In this document: piece after piece, positions 6,484 to 14,697 of the stretch
Numbering within the stretch: the first letter of the stretch is position 1
Layout of the letters: the number at the start of each line of letters is the position of its first letter
Source of the DNA: an uncultured Collinsella sp.
Lineage (GTDB): Bacteria > Actinomycetota > Coriobacteriia > Coriobacteriales > Coriobacteriaceae
Assembly: GCA_900551015.1 (NCBI GenBank)
Contig: URUI01000007.1
Coordinates: 1-42,015, forward strand
DNA length: 42,015 bases
Reading direction: 5' to 3'
Translations under genes and position numbers: made by a program
The notes under the pieces: generated by a model
The model's input: the letters and a program-made list of their open reading frames with translations, nothing else
Told to the model about the DNA's origin: nothing
The model's database searches: none

Positions 6484-9273
6484 TTATGCCTCACCTCCTT
6501 TGGAGTGCTTGCCGAGCGGGGTGGTATCCCCGTCGTTTCCGTTTACGTTGTCAACGCCGTCGGCATCATGAGCTTTACGATGCGCACCGATATGCGGCAG
6601 ACGGCTCGTGGGCTGTTCGCTGTCCTTGGTGCCCCGCTCGCTGGCGTTGAGACCAAACATGCGACGAGCGGCAGGAATGGCAGCCGTGTGCTCGCGCATT
6701 TCACGGCGAAGATCCTCGTCCGAAAGCGCCGAGATACGCATCTGGGTATTGAGGCTCGCACGGATGTACTCGATGTCGATGAGCCAGCCACAGATGGCGA
6801 TAACCGAAATGATCCAGATAACGAGCAGGATGATCTTGCCGTTATTGTCGATATCGAGCACCGTCGAGAGCACAAAGAGCAGAACCTGCACGCCTACCAC
6901 GGCGGCAAAACCGCCCTTGATGTAGTACGGGTAGCGATGCTCAAACGCCACGGCATGATCGAGCAGCTCGCGACGGTACGAATCCGAATCGAGCATGACG
7001 CGCATGGCCGTGCGCAGCGAATAGCGCTGGCGCGGCAGGTCGTTGGACTCGCAGATCATGAGGCCCGTCGTGGAAAGCTGCTTATCAAAGAGCAGGTTGA
7101 GGTTGAGCAGCAACGGGCGCAGCTGCAGACCGATAAAGAGCGCGATGATAAGGAACACGCCCAGAATGCACAGGTTGAACAGGTAGTTGAACGAGTACAT
7201 GCCGCCGACGGTCTCGCGCAGCAGGTTGATGCCATAGGTAAAGGGCAGCAGCGGATGCAGCCACTGGAAGAAGCCGGGCATCATCTCGATAGGATACATG
7301 CCCGACGAGCCGGGGATCTGCACAATGACGAGGATGACGCCAATGGCTTTACCGATATGCTTAAAGGTGGTGGACAGCGCGTAGATGATGTTGACGTAGG
7401 CGAACGAGATAGCGATGCCGCCCAGCACAAAGAGCAGCGGATTGACGCACTGAACGCCAATGACCAGGTCGCCCACCGTAACGATAATGGCCTGGAACGC
7501 GCCCAGGATCACCAGCAGCAGCCAGCGGCCAAAGTAGCCCTGACGCGCTGTAAAGCTACCGATGCCCTCGCGGTCGACCTCGAGCTTGTAGATGGCGATG
7601 AGCACATAGCCGCCTACCCACAGCGCCAGATTGGTGTAGAAGGGCGCGATGCCCGAGCCAAAGCTCTTGACCGGATAGATTGACTTGGACGTCAGCTCAA
7701 CCGGAGATGCCATGAAATCTGCCACGTCATTGACGTCGACGTCCATGAGGTCGGCTAACTCGCCCATAGACTCAGAGGTCTGCAGCGCCGCGATGTCGTT
7801 AGCGGCGGTTGCAAGCTTGTCCTGGACCTTGGCAAGGGAGACGTCGGTTTGGGCCAAGGTGGTCTTGGCCTGACCGAGCGTGGCATCGAGCTGCGAAAGC
7901 GTACCGCGTGCACTTGCAATGGTAGGCGTGAGGCCAGATACGATTCCCGTCAGATCGCCCGAGACGGCCGCAAAGGAATCGAGCGCGCTCGAGGCCTTCG
8001 GCAGCGCGTTTTGACCCAGGTCCGTCTGGGCCTGGCCAAGGTTGGTCGCACCGGTCTGAATTGCGTTATTGATAGCGTCGCTGGCGCCCGAGACAGCCGC
8101 GGCATCATTTGCCATGGCGCTCGACTGCGCGGACAGACCGTCCTTAACGCTCTGAAGCTTTTCATTCTGCTCTCGAAGCAAATCGATGGTCGCTACAATG
8201 CGCGCGTCAATTTCCTTGGAACCCGTCGACGTGTCATTGACGAGAATTTCCAAGTGCCCGATAACGGCCTTATTGTGATCGATCGTTGCCTGGAGAGACT
8301 CGAGCGAGTTATCGATGCGGGTGGTCGTAGATGTGACCGTGCCCGTCAACTTGCCGATGGCAGCATTCGCGGAAGCCGACGTCTTGGTGAGCGCAAGGCT
8401 GCCTTCCGAGAGCGCCTTGGAGAGCGAGGCGATGGAGTTACCCGCCGTGGCGCGAGCCTCGCCCAGCAGGTCGTTGCCCTGGGAGATCGCCTGCGTCAGC
8501 GACGGCGCCTGACCCTGCAGACCGGCAAGTGCTGCATCTGCTGAGTCAATGGAACCACTCGTCTTATCGATGGCGGCATTCATGTCGCCAATCGAATCGC
8601 GTACCTCGCCCAAGGTATCGGATGCCTCGGACACCGAGCTTGCCAGCGAATCCTGAGTCTGGGTTGCCTTGTCCTTTAAATCGACTCCGGCATCCTTGGC
8701 AATACTGGCAACGGTCTCGCCCACCGTGGAGACAAACTCCGAGTTGATCTGCTCCTCGATGGTGTTGGCACCGGTATCGGTGACCTTGGGCGCAATGGCG
8801 CTCTTCTTCTCATTGGCGTAGTACGTAAGCTTGGGCTGATGGTAGTTGCCGTCGAGCATCGAGACCAGATTGTCGGAGAAGTTCTTGGGGATTACGATCG
8901 CCGCGTAGTATTCCCCGCTCTCGACGCCCTCTTTGGCATCGGCGGCCGAATCGACGAAGGTCCAGCCCAGCTGATCGTTTTCCTTGAGCTGGTCGACCAC
9001 CTTATCGCCCGCATTGAGCTCGCCCACTAGGTCGTTCTGGGTGCCCTGATCGTTGTTGGCGATAGCGATTTTAATGCCCTGGGTGTTTCCATATGGATCC
9101 CAGTTAGCCACGATGTTGTACCAAGCGTACAGCGAGGGGATAACGCACACGCCCAGGGTAACCACCAAGGCGACGGGGTTCACAAGCAGTCGCTTAATGT
9201 CGCGCTTGAATATCGCAAAGGAGACCTTTGCATCGGATAGTTTGCTGCCGAGACTCACGCTTGGACCATCCAT
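6484..9273 (-). CDS. YhgE/Pip domain membrane protein with C-terminal extension
   Basis: A 929-residue paralogue of the downstream gene. It has the same plan: an N-terminal helix, the NWDPYGNTQGIKIAIANNDQG signature near residue 60, a long coiled extracytoplasmic stalk, and a C-terminal ABC-2-like membrane domain with PGSSGMYPIEMMPGFFQ. It then adds about 200 residues: a soluble linker, two more helices (IKGGFAAVVGVQVLLFVLST and KIILLVIWIISVIAICGWL) and a hydrophilic tail of ~100 residues. The start is uncertain. ATG 9273 has only a weak, too-close AGG; an in-frame GTG six codons later is an alternative. It heads a two-gene unit, and no TetR regulator (common beside this family) is in view. 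Confidence 0.88.
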   Translation of the reverse strand: MDGPSVSLGSKLSDAKVSFAIFKRDIKRLLVNPVALVVTLGVCVIPSLYAWYNIVANWDPYGNTQGIKIAIANNDQGTQNDLVGELNAGDKVVDQLKENDQLGWTFVDSAADAKEGVESGEYYAAIVIPKNFSDNLVSMLDGNYHQPKLTYYANEKKSAIAPKVTDTGANTIEEQINSEFVSTVGETVASIAKDAGVDLKDKATQTQDSLASSVSEASDTLGEVRDSIGDMNAAIDKTSGSIDSADAALAGLQGQAPSLTQAISQGNDLLGEARATAGNSIASLSKALSEGSLALTKTSASANAAIGKLTGTVTSTTTRIDNSLESLQATIDHNKAVIGHLEILVNDTSTGSKEIDARIVATIDLLREQNEKLQSVKDGLSAQSSAMANDAAAVSGASDAINNAIQTGATNLGQAQTDLGQNALPKASSALDSFAAVSGDLTGIVSGLTPTIASARGTLSQLDATLGQAKTTLAQTDVSLAKVQDKLATAANDIAALQTSESMGELADLMDVDVNDVADFMASPVELTSKSIYPVKSFGSGIAPFYTNLALWVGGYVLIAIYKLEVDREGIGSFTARQGYFGRWLLLVILGAFQAIIVTVGDLVIGVQCVNPLLFVLGGIAISFAYVNIIYALSTTFKHIGKAIGVILVIVQIPGSSGMYPIEMMPGFFQWLHPLLPFTYGINLLRETVGGMYSFNYLFNLCILGVFLIIALFIGLQLRPLLLNLNLLFDKQLSTTGLMICESNDLPRQRYSLRTAMRVMLDSDSYRRELLDHAVAFEHRYPYYIKGGFAAVVGVQVLLFVLSTVLDIDNNGKIILLVIWIISVIAICGWLIDIEYIRASLNTQMRISALSDEDLRREMREHTAAIPAARRMFGLNASERGTKDSEQPTSRLPHIGAHRKAHDADGVDNVNGNDGDTTPLGKHSKGGEA

Positions 9274-9304
9274 CCTGTCGTTGAATCAAATCGTACTATC
9301 AAAA

Positions 9305-9346
9305 ACCATTGTACGTAGGCGCTTTAGCGTCTCGAAGCACAATGGT
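9305..9346. repeat. nested palindrome in YhgE leader
   Basis: ACCATTGT (9305-9312) and ACAATGGT (9339-9346) form a perfect 8-bp inverted repeat. The 26-base interior contains a second palindrome, CGCT-TT-AGCG (9320-9329). It is 32 bases or more upstream of the YhgE start, so it could be an operator or a leader hairpin. Confidence 0.5.
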
Positions 9347-9388
9347 ATTGAGTTTTGCGGGTAGCAATATACTACGAAGATGAGTTAG

Positions 9389-9402
9389 TGTACAGTTGTA
9401 CA
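9389..9402. promoter_or_regulatory. candidate operator upstream of YhgE pair
   Basis: TGTACAGTTGTACA consists of two self-palindromic TGTACA hexamers two bases apart. On the minus strand it also reads as a tandem ACTGTACA repeat. It sits just upstream of a possible -10 box (TATATT). It resembles a repressor site, but the factor is unknown. Confidence 0.4.
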
Positions 9403-9524
9403 GTATCTTTAATATCAGCAGGTCACAAAACCACAACCCGCACAAATTAGCAATTCAAGTAGTCATTTAAGAACATCCTCAACGACCACCCATAACAACG
9501 CCGATGTTTTGTCGCAGACAGCGA

Positions 9525-9623
9525 AAGCCCGCCAGAGCGAGCAAGGTGCCTTGAAACGAGGCGGCATTGACCTTCTGGTCATGCCGCCGAAGTTGAAAGG
9601 CAGATTGCCGCTCTGGCGGGCTT
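9525..9623. repeat. three-tier nested inverted repeat (cruciform-like)
   Basis: The outer arms AAGCCCGCCAGAGCG (9525-9539) and its exact complement (9609-9623) enclose TGCCTT/AAGGCA (9547-9552, 9597-9602). Those enclose a 12-bp stem with one bulged T (9560-9572, 9577-9588) around a TTCT loop. Neither strand carries a T-run next to the outer stem, so it is not a plain terminator. Confidence 0.6.
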
Positions 9624-9636
9624 GCAGCGTCGAGCA

Positions 9637-9664
9637 GTTACGCGGTTTGGTAAAACCGCGTAAC
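9637..9664 (-). repeat. 12-bp hairpin just after the htpG stop
   Basis: GTTACGCGGTTT (9637-9648) pairs perfectly with AAACCGCGTAAC (9653-9664) around GGTA. It begins seven bases beyond the htpG stop. It may end or stabilise the htpG transcript, although no U-run follows. Confidence 0.5.
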
Positions 9665-9671
9665 TACCTAG

Positions 9672-11696
9672 TTACATAAGCTCACAGACAGCCGCCGCGA
9701 AGGCAACGGGGTCCTCGGGGAGGATACCCTCGACCAGCAGGGCCTGATCGTAGAGCAGGCCGGAGTACTGCTTGATCTTGTCGGCGTCACCTGCCTTCTG
9801 GGCAGCGACAAGCTTGTCAAAGACCGGGTGCTTGGCGTTGAGCTCGAGCACGCGCTGGCTCTTGGGCATGCCGTCGGGCGCACCCTCGGGTCCCTTCTGG
9901 AGCACCTTCTCCATCTCGAGCGAAAGCGGGCCCTCGGTGGTGATGCAAGCGGGGGCATCGGTCAGGCGCGCGGAGACGGCAACTTTCTCGACCTTGTCAC
10001 CGAGCGCCTCCTTCATAGCGCTAAAGAGGTCCTCGTTTTCCTTGGTGGCGTCCTCGGCCTCCTTCTTCTCGTCCTCGGTCGCCAGATCAAGATCGCCAGT
10101 CGCAACGTTCTTGAGCTCCAGATGACGATCCTCGACCTCGGGCTCGGCACCGTCGGCCACGGCCTTTTCGGCAGCCTCGCGGGCGGCGTCGTCCTCGTAG
10201 ATCTTAGGCATATCGGCGGCAACGTACTCACTCATAGCCTGGAACGTGAACTCATCCACATCCTGCGTCAGCAACAGCACGTCATAGCCGCGGTCGAGCA
10301 CGCCCTTTACCACGGGCATCTTGGCCAAGCGCTCACGCGAATCGCCGGCGGCGTAGTAGATGGCCTTCTGGTCCTCGGGCATACCCTTGGCATACTCGGC
10401 CAGGGTAATCATCTTCTGCTCCTTGGCAGACCAGAACAGCAGCAGGTCGGCGAGCTCATCGGCCTTCATGCCATAGCTCGAGTAGATGCCGTACTTAAGG
10501 CCGCGGCCAAAGTTCTCAAAGAACTTCTCGTAGGCCTCGCGGTCGTTGTCGCGCATATCCTCAAGATCGGCGGTTATCTTCTTTTCCACACGCTTGGCGA
10601 TGGCCTTGAGCTGACGGTTCTGTTGCAGCGTCTCACGCGAAATATTGAGCGTCACGTCGGCAGAGTCCACGACACCGCGCACAAAGTTGTAGTAGTCGGG
10701 CAGCAGGTCGTCGCACTTCTCCATAATCAGAACGTTGGAGCTGTAGAGCGCCAGGCCCTTCTCGTAGTCCTTGCTGTACAGATCGAACGGGGCGCGGCCC
10801 GGCACAAACAGCAGGGCATCGTACTCGAGCGTGCCCTCGGCATGAAAGCTGATAGTGCGCGCGGGATCGTCAAAGTCGTGGAACGTGGACTTGTAGAACT
10901 CGTCGTAATCCTTCTGCTCAACGTCGGAGCTGCGCTTTTTCCAGATCGGCGTCATGGAGTTAATGGTCTCGAGCTCCTGATAGTCCTCGTACTCGGGCTT
11001 GTAGTCGTCACCAGCGTCCTCGGGCTTGGGCTTCTGGCGGCTCTTGCTCACCATCATCTGAATCGGGTAGCGCACATAGTTGCTGTACTGCTGAATCAGG
11101 CTCTTGAGGCCCCACTCGGTCAGGAAGCGATCGTAGGTCTCGGCCTCGCCGTCGGCATCGAGCTTCTCGTTCTCGCGCAGCGTCAGGATGACATCGGTAC
11201 CGTGCTCGGCGCGCTCGCCGTCCTCGATGGTGTAGCCCTCAAGACCGTCGGATTCCCACACATGGGCGACATCCTCGCCATAGGCGCGGCTGACGACCTT
11301 CACATGGCTGGCGACCATAAAAGCCGAGTAGAAGCCCACGCCAAACTGACCGATGATGTCGACATCGGAGCCCTGCTGCTCGGCGTTCTCGGTCTTAAAC
11401 TCCTCGGAGCCGGAGTGGGCGATGGTGCCCAGGTTGCGCTCGAGCTCCTCAGCGGTCATGCCGATGCCGTTATCCGAAATCGTGATGGTGCGGGCATCCT
11501 TATCGAAGGAGACGCGAATGGCCAGGTCGCCCTGGTCGAGCTTAACGCTCGGATCCTGCAGGCTCTTAAAGTTGAGCTTGTCGACGGCGTCGCTCGCGTT
11601 GGAGATAAGCTCGCGCAGGAAGATTTCCTTATTGGTGTAAATGGAGTTGATCATGAGGTCGAGCAGTTTTTTGCTCTCGGTCTTAAATTGACGCAT
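9672..11696 (-). CDS. htpG: Hsp90-family molecular chaperone HtpG
   Basis: An ATP-dependent cytosolic chaperone of 674 residues. The N-terminal GHKL ATPase shows ELISNASDAVDKL (29-41), SDNGIGM (74-80), GTIAHSGS and the GQFGVGFYSAFMVA lid segment (~116-129). The middle domain has the SRETLQQNRQLKAI stretch, and the C-terminal dimerisation domain follows an acidic linker (DEKKEAEDATKENED). The length is slightly above the usual ~620-630. The start ATG is preceded by AAAGGACTGCAC. No CIRCE or HAIR heat-shock operator was found upstream. The long open frame antisense to this gene is a G+C artefact. Confidence 0.97.
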   Translation of the reverse strand: MRQFKTESKKLLDLMINSIYTNKEIFLRELISNASDAVDKLNFKSLQDPSVKLDQGDLAIRVSFDKDARTITISDNGIGMTAEELERNLGTIAHSGSEEFKTENAEQQGSDVDIIGQFGVGFYSAFMVASHVKVVSRAYGEDVAHVWESDGLEGYTIEDGERAEHGTDVILTLRENEKLDADGEAETYDRFLTEWGLKSLIQQYSNYVRYPIQMMVSKSRQKPKPEDAGDDYKPEYEDYQELETINSMTPIWKKRSSDVEQKDYDEFYKSTFHDFDDPARTISFHAEGTLEYDALLFVPGRAPFDLYSKDYEKGLALYSSNVLIMEKCDDLLPDYYNFVRGVVDSADVTLNISRETLQQNRQLKAIAKRVEKKITADLEDMRDNDREAYEKFFENFGRGLKYGIYSSYGMKADELADLLLFWSAKEQKMITLAEYAKGMPEDQKAIYYAAGDSRERLAKMPVVKGVLDRGYDVLLLTQDVDEFTFQAMSEYVAADMPKIYEDDAAREAAEKAVADGAEPEVEDRHLELKNVATGDLDLATEDEKKEAEDATKENEDLFSAMKEALGDKVEKVAVSARLTDAPACITTEGPLSLEMEKVLQKGPEGAPDGMPKSQRVLELNAKHPVFDKLVAAQKAGDADKIKQYSGLLYDQALLVEGILPEDPVAFAAAVCELM

Positions 11697-11726
11697 GTGC
11701 AGTCCTTTCGCGCTACCCCTGCCCGC

Positions 11727-11751
11727 AAAAACGGCCCGGTTGCCCGAGCCG
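11727..11751 (-). terminator. intrinsic terminator in the GNAT-htpG spacer
   Basis: An 8-bp stem with one G-U pair (11732-11739 and 11744-11751) around TTGC is followed on the minus strand by TTTTT. It most simply ends the GNAT transcript. A TATAAA-like box (11783-11789) lies upstream of the stem, so a leader attenuator of htpG cannot be excluded. Confidence 0.65.
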
Positions 11752-11898
11752 CATCGCAGACCTGCTATGTTCAGACTTAGATTTTATAACCCATTAGCGC
11801 GCATATATACATACGGAATCGAAAAACTGTATGTCCGAGCGCTCTGATGCGCCAATTGCCAAGGAGTGTCCCAAACTGCCGGCAGGAAAGGAACGTCC

Positions 11899-12399
11899 CT
11901 ATCTGCCATCTACGCGCTTGGCCATCCAGGCATGAGGCTGGCCTTCATCCTCATAGTCCACCGGGGCAATCTGCGTGTAGCCCGCCTTGACATAGAGCGG
12001 TAGCACGTATTCCTGAGCATGCAGCTTAATGAGCTTGGCACCGGCATCACGCGCGGCGGCATCACTGGCCTCGACAATCTTGCTCGCCAGACCGCGACGG
12101 CGCATGCTCGGCAGCACGGCCACGCGCCCCATAATGTAGGTCTCCCCCGCCGCGACACCTTCGTCCAAGTCGCACGCCGGCGACACCGGAGCCTCTGCGT
12201 CAGCCGCGCGCTCAAGCTCTTCGGGAAACACGCGCGAGCAACCGGCAAGCTCGCCGTCTACATAGAGCGTCACATGAATGCAGTTCGGATCCTCGTCGAT
12301 AGCGTCGAACTCATTCTCGTAGCCCTGCTCGTCCATAAAAACGACGCGGCGCACCAACGCCGCGTCATCAAAGCATCCCGTCTTAAGTTGGATATCCAT
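11899..12399 (-). CDS. GNAT-family N-acetyltransferase
   Basis: A 166-residue acetyl-CoA-dependent acyltransferase of the ElaA-like subgroup. The N-terminal VRRVVFMDEQGYENEFDAID matches the ElaA-type opening. The acetyl-CoA loop is YIMGRVAVLPSMRRRGLASK (R-x-x-G-x-A type), and a late AQEYVLPLYVKAGY closes the fold. The substrate is unknown. ATG 12399 has AAAGGGCAGC upstream. It follows the cpsB gene (stop at 12438) by only about 40 bases, so it may be read with the cps genes. After its TAG the sequence starts directly with a GGGAC motif seen elsewhere in the window. Confidence 0.85.
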   Translation of the reverse strand: MDIQLKTGCFDDAALVRRVVFMDEQGYENEFDAIDEDPNCIHVTLYVDGELAGCSRVFPEELERAADAEAPVSPACDLDEGVAAGETYIMGRVAVLPSMRRRGLASKIVEASDAAARDAGAKLIKLHAQEYVLPLYVKAGYTQIAPVDYEDEGQPHAWMAKRVDGR

Positions 12400-12437
12400 G
12401 CTGCCCTTTCATTCAATGCGAACGTTAGGGACAGATT

Positions 12438-13088
12438 TTAGCGAAAATGAGCTCCGCGCACGCTAAACTTCGCGCGAGCCTTCGCCAGGCAATCGTAATG
12501 ACCCACGTTATGGGCATCGCTCGCGATGAAGCTGTACAGGTTCTGATCGAACAGGCGCTGTGCCGGCTTTTTCTCGCGACCAAAGCGACCGCCGGCAATA
12601 AAGTCCGCCGAAGCTTGCAGCTTGCAGCCCATATCGACCAGGCGCTCCGCCACGCTTACATCCTTTTGAACCGCACGATAGCGCTCAGGATGAGCGATGA
12701 TCACCTGGTAGCCACGGCACTGCAAATCGTAAATCGTGTTCTCGTACTCTCTAAACGCATACGCATCGGCATGCGTCGAAAGCTCGAGCAGAAACTCGTT
12801 GGTCCCATCGAAATGCAGGTGCTCCGCGGCATCGATACCAAGCTCAACGAGCTTTCGATGGTTGACCTCGAAGCCCATCTGAAGCGGAAAACCGTCAGCG
12901 TTATCGCGCAGTAGCTCAAAGGCATCCCACATCTTGTCGTAATCAAAATAGGGATCACGGCAGTGAGGAGTGCAAACGATTCTGGTTACACCGGCCCGCT
13001 TGGCAGCCTCGAGCATCGCCAAGCTCTCATCAAGATCGGCGGCGCCGTCGTCTACACCCGGCAAGATATGGCAATGAATGTCACGCAT
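12438..13088 (-). CDS. PHP-domain tyrosine-protein phosphatase (CpsB/YwqE type)
   Basis: A 216-residue manganese-dependent phosphatase that removes phosphate from the tyrosine tail of its partner BY-kinase during polysaccharide export. PHP metal motifs are IHCHILPGVDDG (residues 4-15), CTPHC (~39-43), AHPERY (~131-136) and SDAHN (~190-194). The length is a little shorter than the usual ~240-250. ATG 13088 is preceded by TTAAGGCCGACCT and lies 17 bases after the kinase stop, so the gene is part of the cpsC-cpsD-cpsB unit. Confidence 0.9.
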   Translation of the reverse strand: MRDIHCHILPGVDDGAADLDESLAMLEAAKRAGVTRIVCTPHCRDPYFDYDKMWDAFELLRDNADGFPLQMGFEVNHRKLVELGIDAAEHLHFDGTNEFLLELSTHADAYAFREYENTIYDLQCRGYQVIIAHPERYRAVQKDVSVAERLVDMGCKLQASADFIAGGRFGREKKPAQRLFDQNLYSFIASDAHNVGHYDCLAKARAKFSVRGAHFR

Positions 13089-13105
13089 AGGTCGGCCTTA
13101 ATCAA

Positions 13106-13843
13106 CTAAACGTTTGCTCGGTTGGTGAAGATGCCCTTTTTGGAAGTGCCCTGATTGTCGGAGCCCTTCTTAACCTTCTTACCGTCCTTGGTGTAGTAAG
13201 AATAGTAGTACTCGCTGGTCTCGGTCTCACAGTAATTCATGACGGTACCGATGAGCTTGACCTTCTCGGACTTCTTAAGCTGGGCGATAGCGTTGAGCGC
13301 CTCTTCGCGCTTGGTAAAGTCCTCGCGCACCACGAACAGCGTGCCGTCGGTCAGGCTGGCAATCTCGGCAGCATCGATAAAGGTGCCGACCGGAGGAACA
13401 TCGAAGATGACGTACTGGAACTTAGCAGACAGTGCCTTTACCAGCTTGGCAAAGCGGTGAGAGACGATGATATCGGCAGGATTGGGAATGTGCGGCTCGG
13501 CATCGAGGAAGTAGAAGTTCTTCTGACCCGTCTCGACAATTGCCTGGTCAATGGAGATCTGCTCGGAAAGGACCGCATAGAGTCCGCCGCGCGAACGAAC
13601 GCCGAGCATATCGGAAAGGGACCTGCGGCGCATATCGGCCTCGACCAGGAGCACGGACTTGCCGCTCGTGGCGATTGCCTGAGCAAGGTTAATGGAAACC
13701 GTAGACTTGCCCTCGTTGGGAATCGAGGAGGTAACGGTGATGGTGCGAATGGGGTCGTCCACGCTCGCAAAGCGGATATTGGCCAGAAGGGTCTTGGCGG
13801 CATTCTGTACAACGAGCTTATCGGTGTTCTTTGCCTTAGCCAT
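13106..13843 (-). CDS. CpsD-type bacterial tyrosine kinase
   Basis: A cytoplasmic BY-kinase of 245 residues that autophosphorylates and works with a Wzz-like membrane activator to control polysaccharide chain length and export. The Walker A is SSIPNEGKST (39-48), Walker A' VLLVEADMRRR (64-74) and Walker B VIFDVPPVGT (145-154). A tyrosine cluster (SEYYYSYYTKDG, ~211-222) is the substrate tail, followed by a short Lys-rich end. The start lies two bases after the activator's stop, with AAAGGTGG upstream inside that gene. The context and cluster make the assignment firm. Confidence 0.92.
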   Translation of the reverse strand: MAKAKNTDKLVVQNAAKTLLANIRFASVDDPIRTITVTSSIPNEGKSTVSINLAQAIATSGKSVLLVEADMRRRSLSDMLGVRSRGGLYAVLSEQISIDQAIVETGQKNFYFLDAEPHIPNPADIIVSHRFAKLVKALSAKFQYVIFDVPPVGTFIDAAEIASLTDGTLFVVREDFTKREEALNAIAQLKKSEKVKLIGTVMNYCETETSEYYYSYYTKDGKKVKKGSDNQGTSKKGIFTNRANV

Positions 13844-13845
13844 GC

Positions 13846-14502
13846 CTATTTACCACCTTTCATAGCCGGAATTCGGCCAACAACGGGAATACCCAGGAGC
13901 TCTTCTGCCTCTTCGGCACCGCGGATGCGGGTATTGAGCATGTCTGCCAAAACGACATAGGCAACTGCGATAAAGATACCGGCGAGGAACGCGACGGCAA
14001 TATACAGCGTACGCTTGGGGCCGCTGGGGGCTTCGGGGGTCTTAGCCTCGTCGATAACGTTGATGCTCTGGGCAGCGCCGACGTTCTGAGCGACCGTACT
14101 CACCGAGCTGGCAATGGCCTTTGCGACCTCAGCCGTCTCCTTGGCATCGGTACCGGTAACCGAAAGCGTAATGACACGCGTGGTGGTCTCGGAGGAAACA
14201 GACACCTTGTAGTCATCCAGATCGGTGAGGCCCAGTTCTTTGGCGGCGCCGCTCTTAACGCTATCGCTATCAAGCAGCGTGGCGATATCGTTGGAAAGCA
14301 TCTGGCTCGCCGAGAGATCGTTGTAGCTCATCTGACCGCTATCGTCGGTCTTGGCGAGAATGTACATGCTCGTCGTCGCGGTATAGGTGTTGTCCATCGC
14401 AACGAAGGACACGATGCCCATGGCGATCGCGCAGACCACCGGAAGGGTGATGACCAGCTTGAGGTGCTTTTTAAGCAGCTGGAACAGTTCGAGAAGGGTC
14501 AT
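13846..14502 (-). CDS. Wzz/CpsC-type polysaccharide chain-length regulator
   Basis: A 218-residue membrane activator with two helices: residues ~15-34 (KLVITLPVVCAIAMGIVSFV) and ~166-187. A ~130-residue extracytoplasmic domain lies between them, with the family opening TYTATTSMYILAKTD. The proline-rich approach to helix 2 (KTPEAPSGPKRTLYIAVAF) and the cytoplasmic RIRGAEEAEELLGIPVVGRIP tail are typical of CpsC/YveK and activate the kinase. It is the first gene of the three-gene unit. The start has GAAAGG upstream. The 195-base spacer before it must carry the promoter, but no convincing -35/-10 pair was found. Confidence 0.9.
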   Translation of the reverse strand: MTLLELFQLLKKHLKLVITLPVVCAIAMGIVSFVAMDNTYTATTSMYILAKTDDSGQMSYNDLSASQMLSNDIATLLDSDSVKSGAAKELGLTDLDDYKVSVSSETTTRVITLSVTGTDAKETAEVAKAIASSVSTVAQNVGAAQSINVIDEAKTPEAPSGPKRTLYIAVAFLAGIFIAVAYVVLADMLNTRIRGAEEAEELLGIPVVGRIPAMKGGK

Positions 14503-14643
14503 GCAGCTTGCCTTTCATTTCCCCAGTTCGGATTGACAAAACTGTCCGTATGTTATCGCATCTTTTTACCGAGACCAAACTCTATACATAAGAAACAGGC
14601 TCTCCTGTAAAAATGACGGAAGCAATCGTAAAATTGCACAACA

Positions 14644-14672
14644 ACGCCGCACCCGAAAGTCCGATGCGGCGT
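14644..14672 (-). terminator. possible terminator after the PhoR-type kinase
   Basis: ACGCCGCA (14644-14651) and TGCGGCGT (14665-14672) form a perfect 8-bp stem with a 13-base loop, 25 bases past the kinase stop. The downstream tail on the minus strand is only loosely U-rich (TGTTGTGCAATTTTA). Confidence 0.5.
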
Positions 14673-14697
14673 CTACATCAATATCTATGTTGTATCG

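Larger units (their letters stand above)
9274..9671. other. 398-base gene-free region rich in inverted repeats
   Basis: This spacer separates htpG (ending at 9672) from the YhgE pair and should hold the YhgE promoter. It contains four palindromic structures (9305-9346, 9389-9402, 9525-9623, 9637-9664) listed separately. A TATATT on the minus strand near 9365-9370 could be a -10 box. No protein or known RNA family was recognised. Confidence 0.6.

Noticed and set aside
4690..7683. 997-codon open frame antisense to the YhgE genes
   Set aside because: It spans the boundary of two well-supported genes on the other strand and its composition (Arg, His, Asp rich) is typical of antisense translation.
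9828..11780. 650-codon open frame antisense to htpG
   Set aside because: High G+C third positions suppress stops on the opposite strand. The translation has no domain sense, while htpG on the other strand is unmistakable.
11697..11898. CIRCE or HAIR heat-shock operator before htpG
   Set aside because: No TTAGCACTC-type inverted repeat or matching HspR repeat was found in the spacer.
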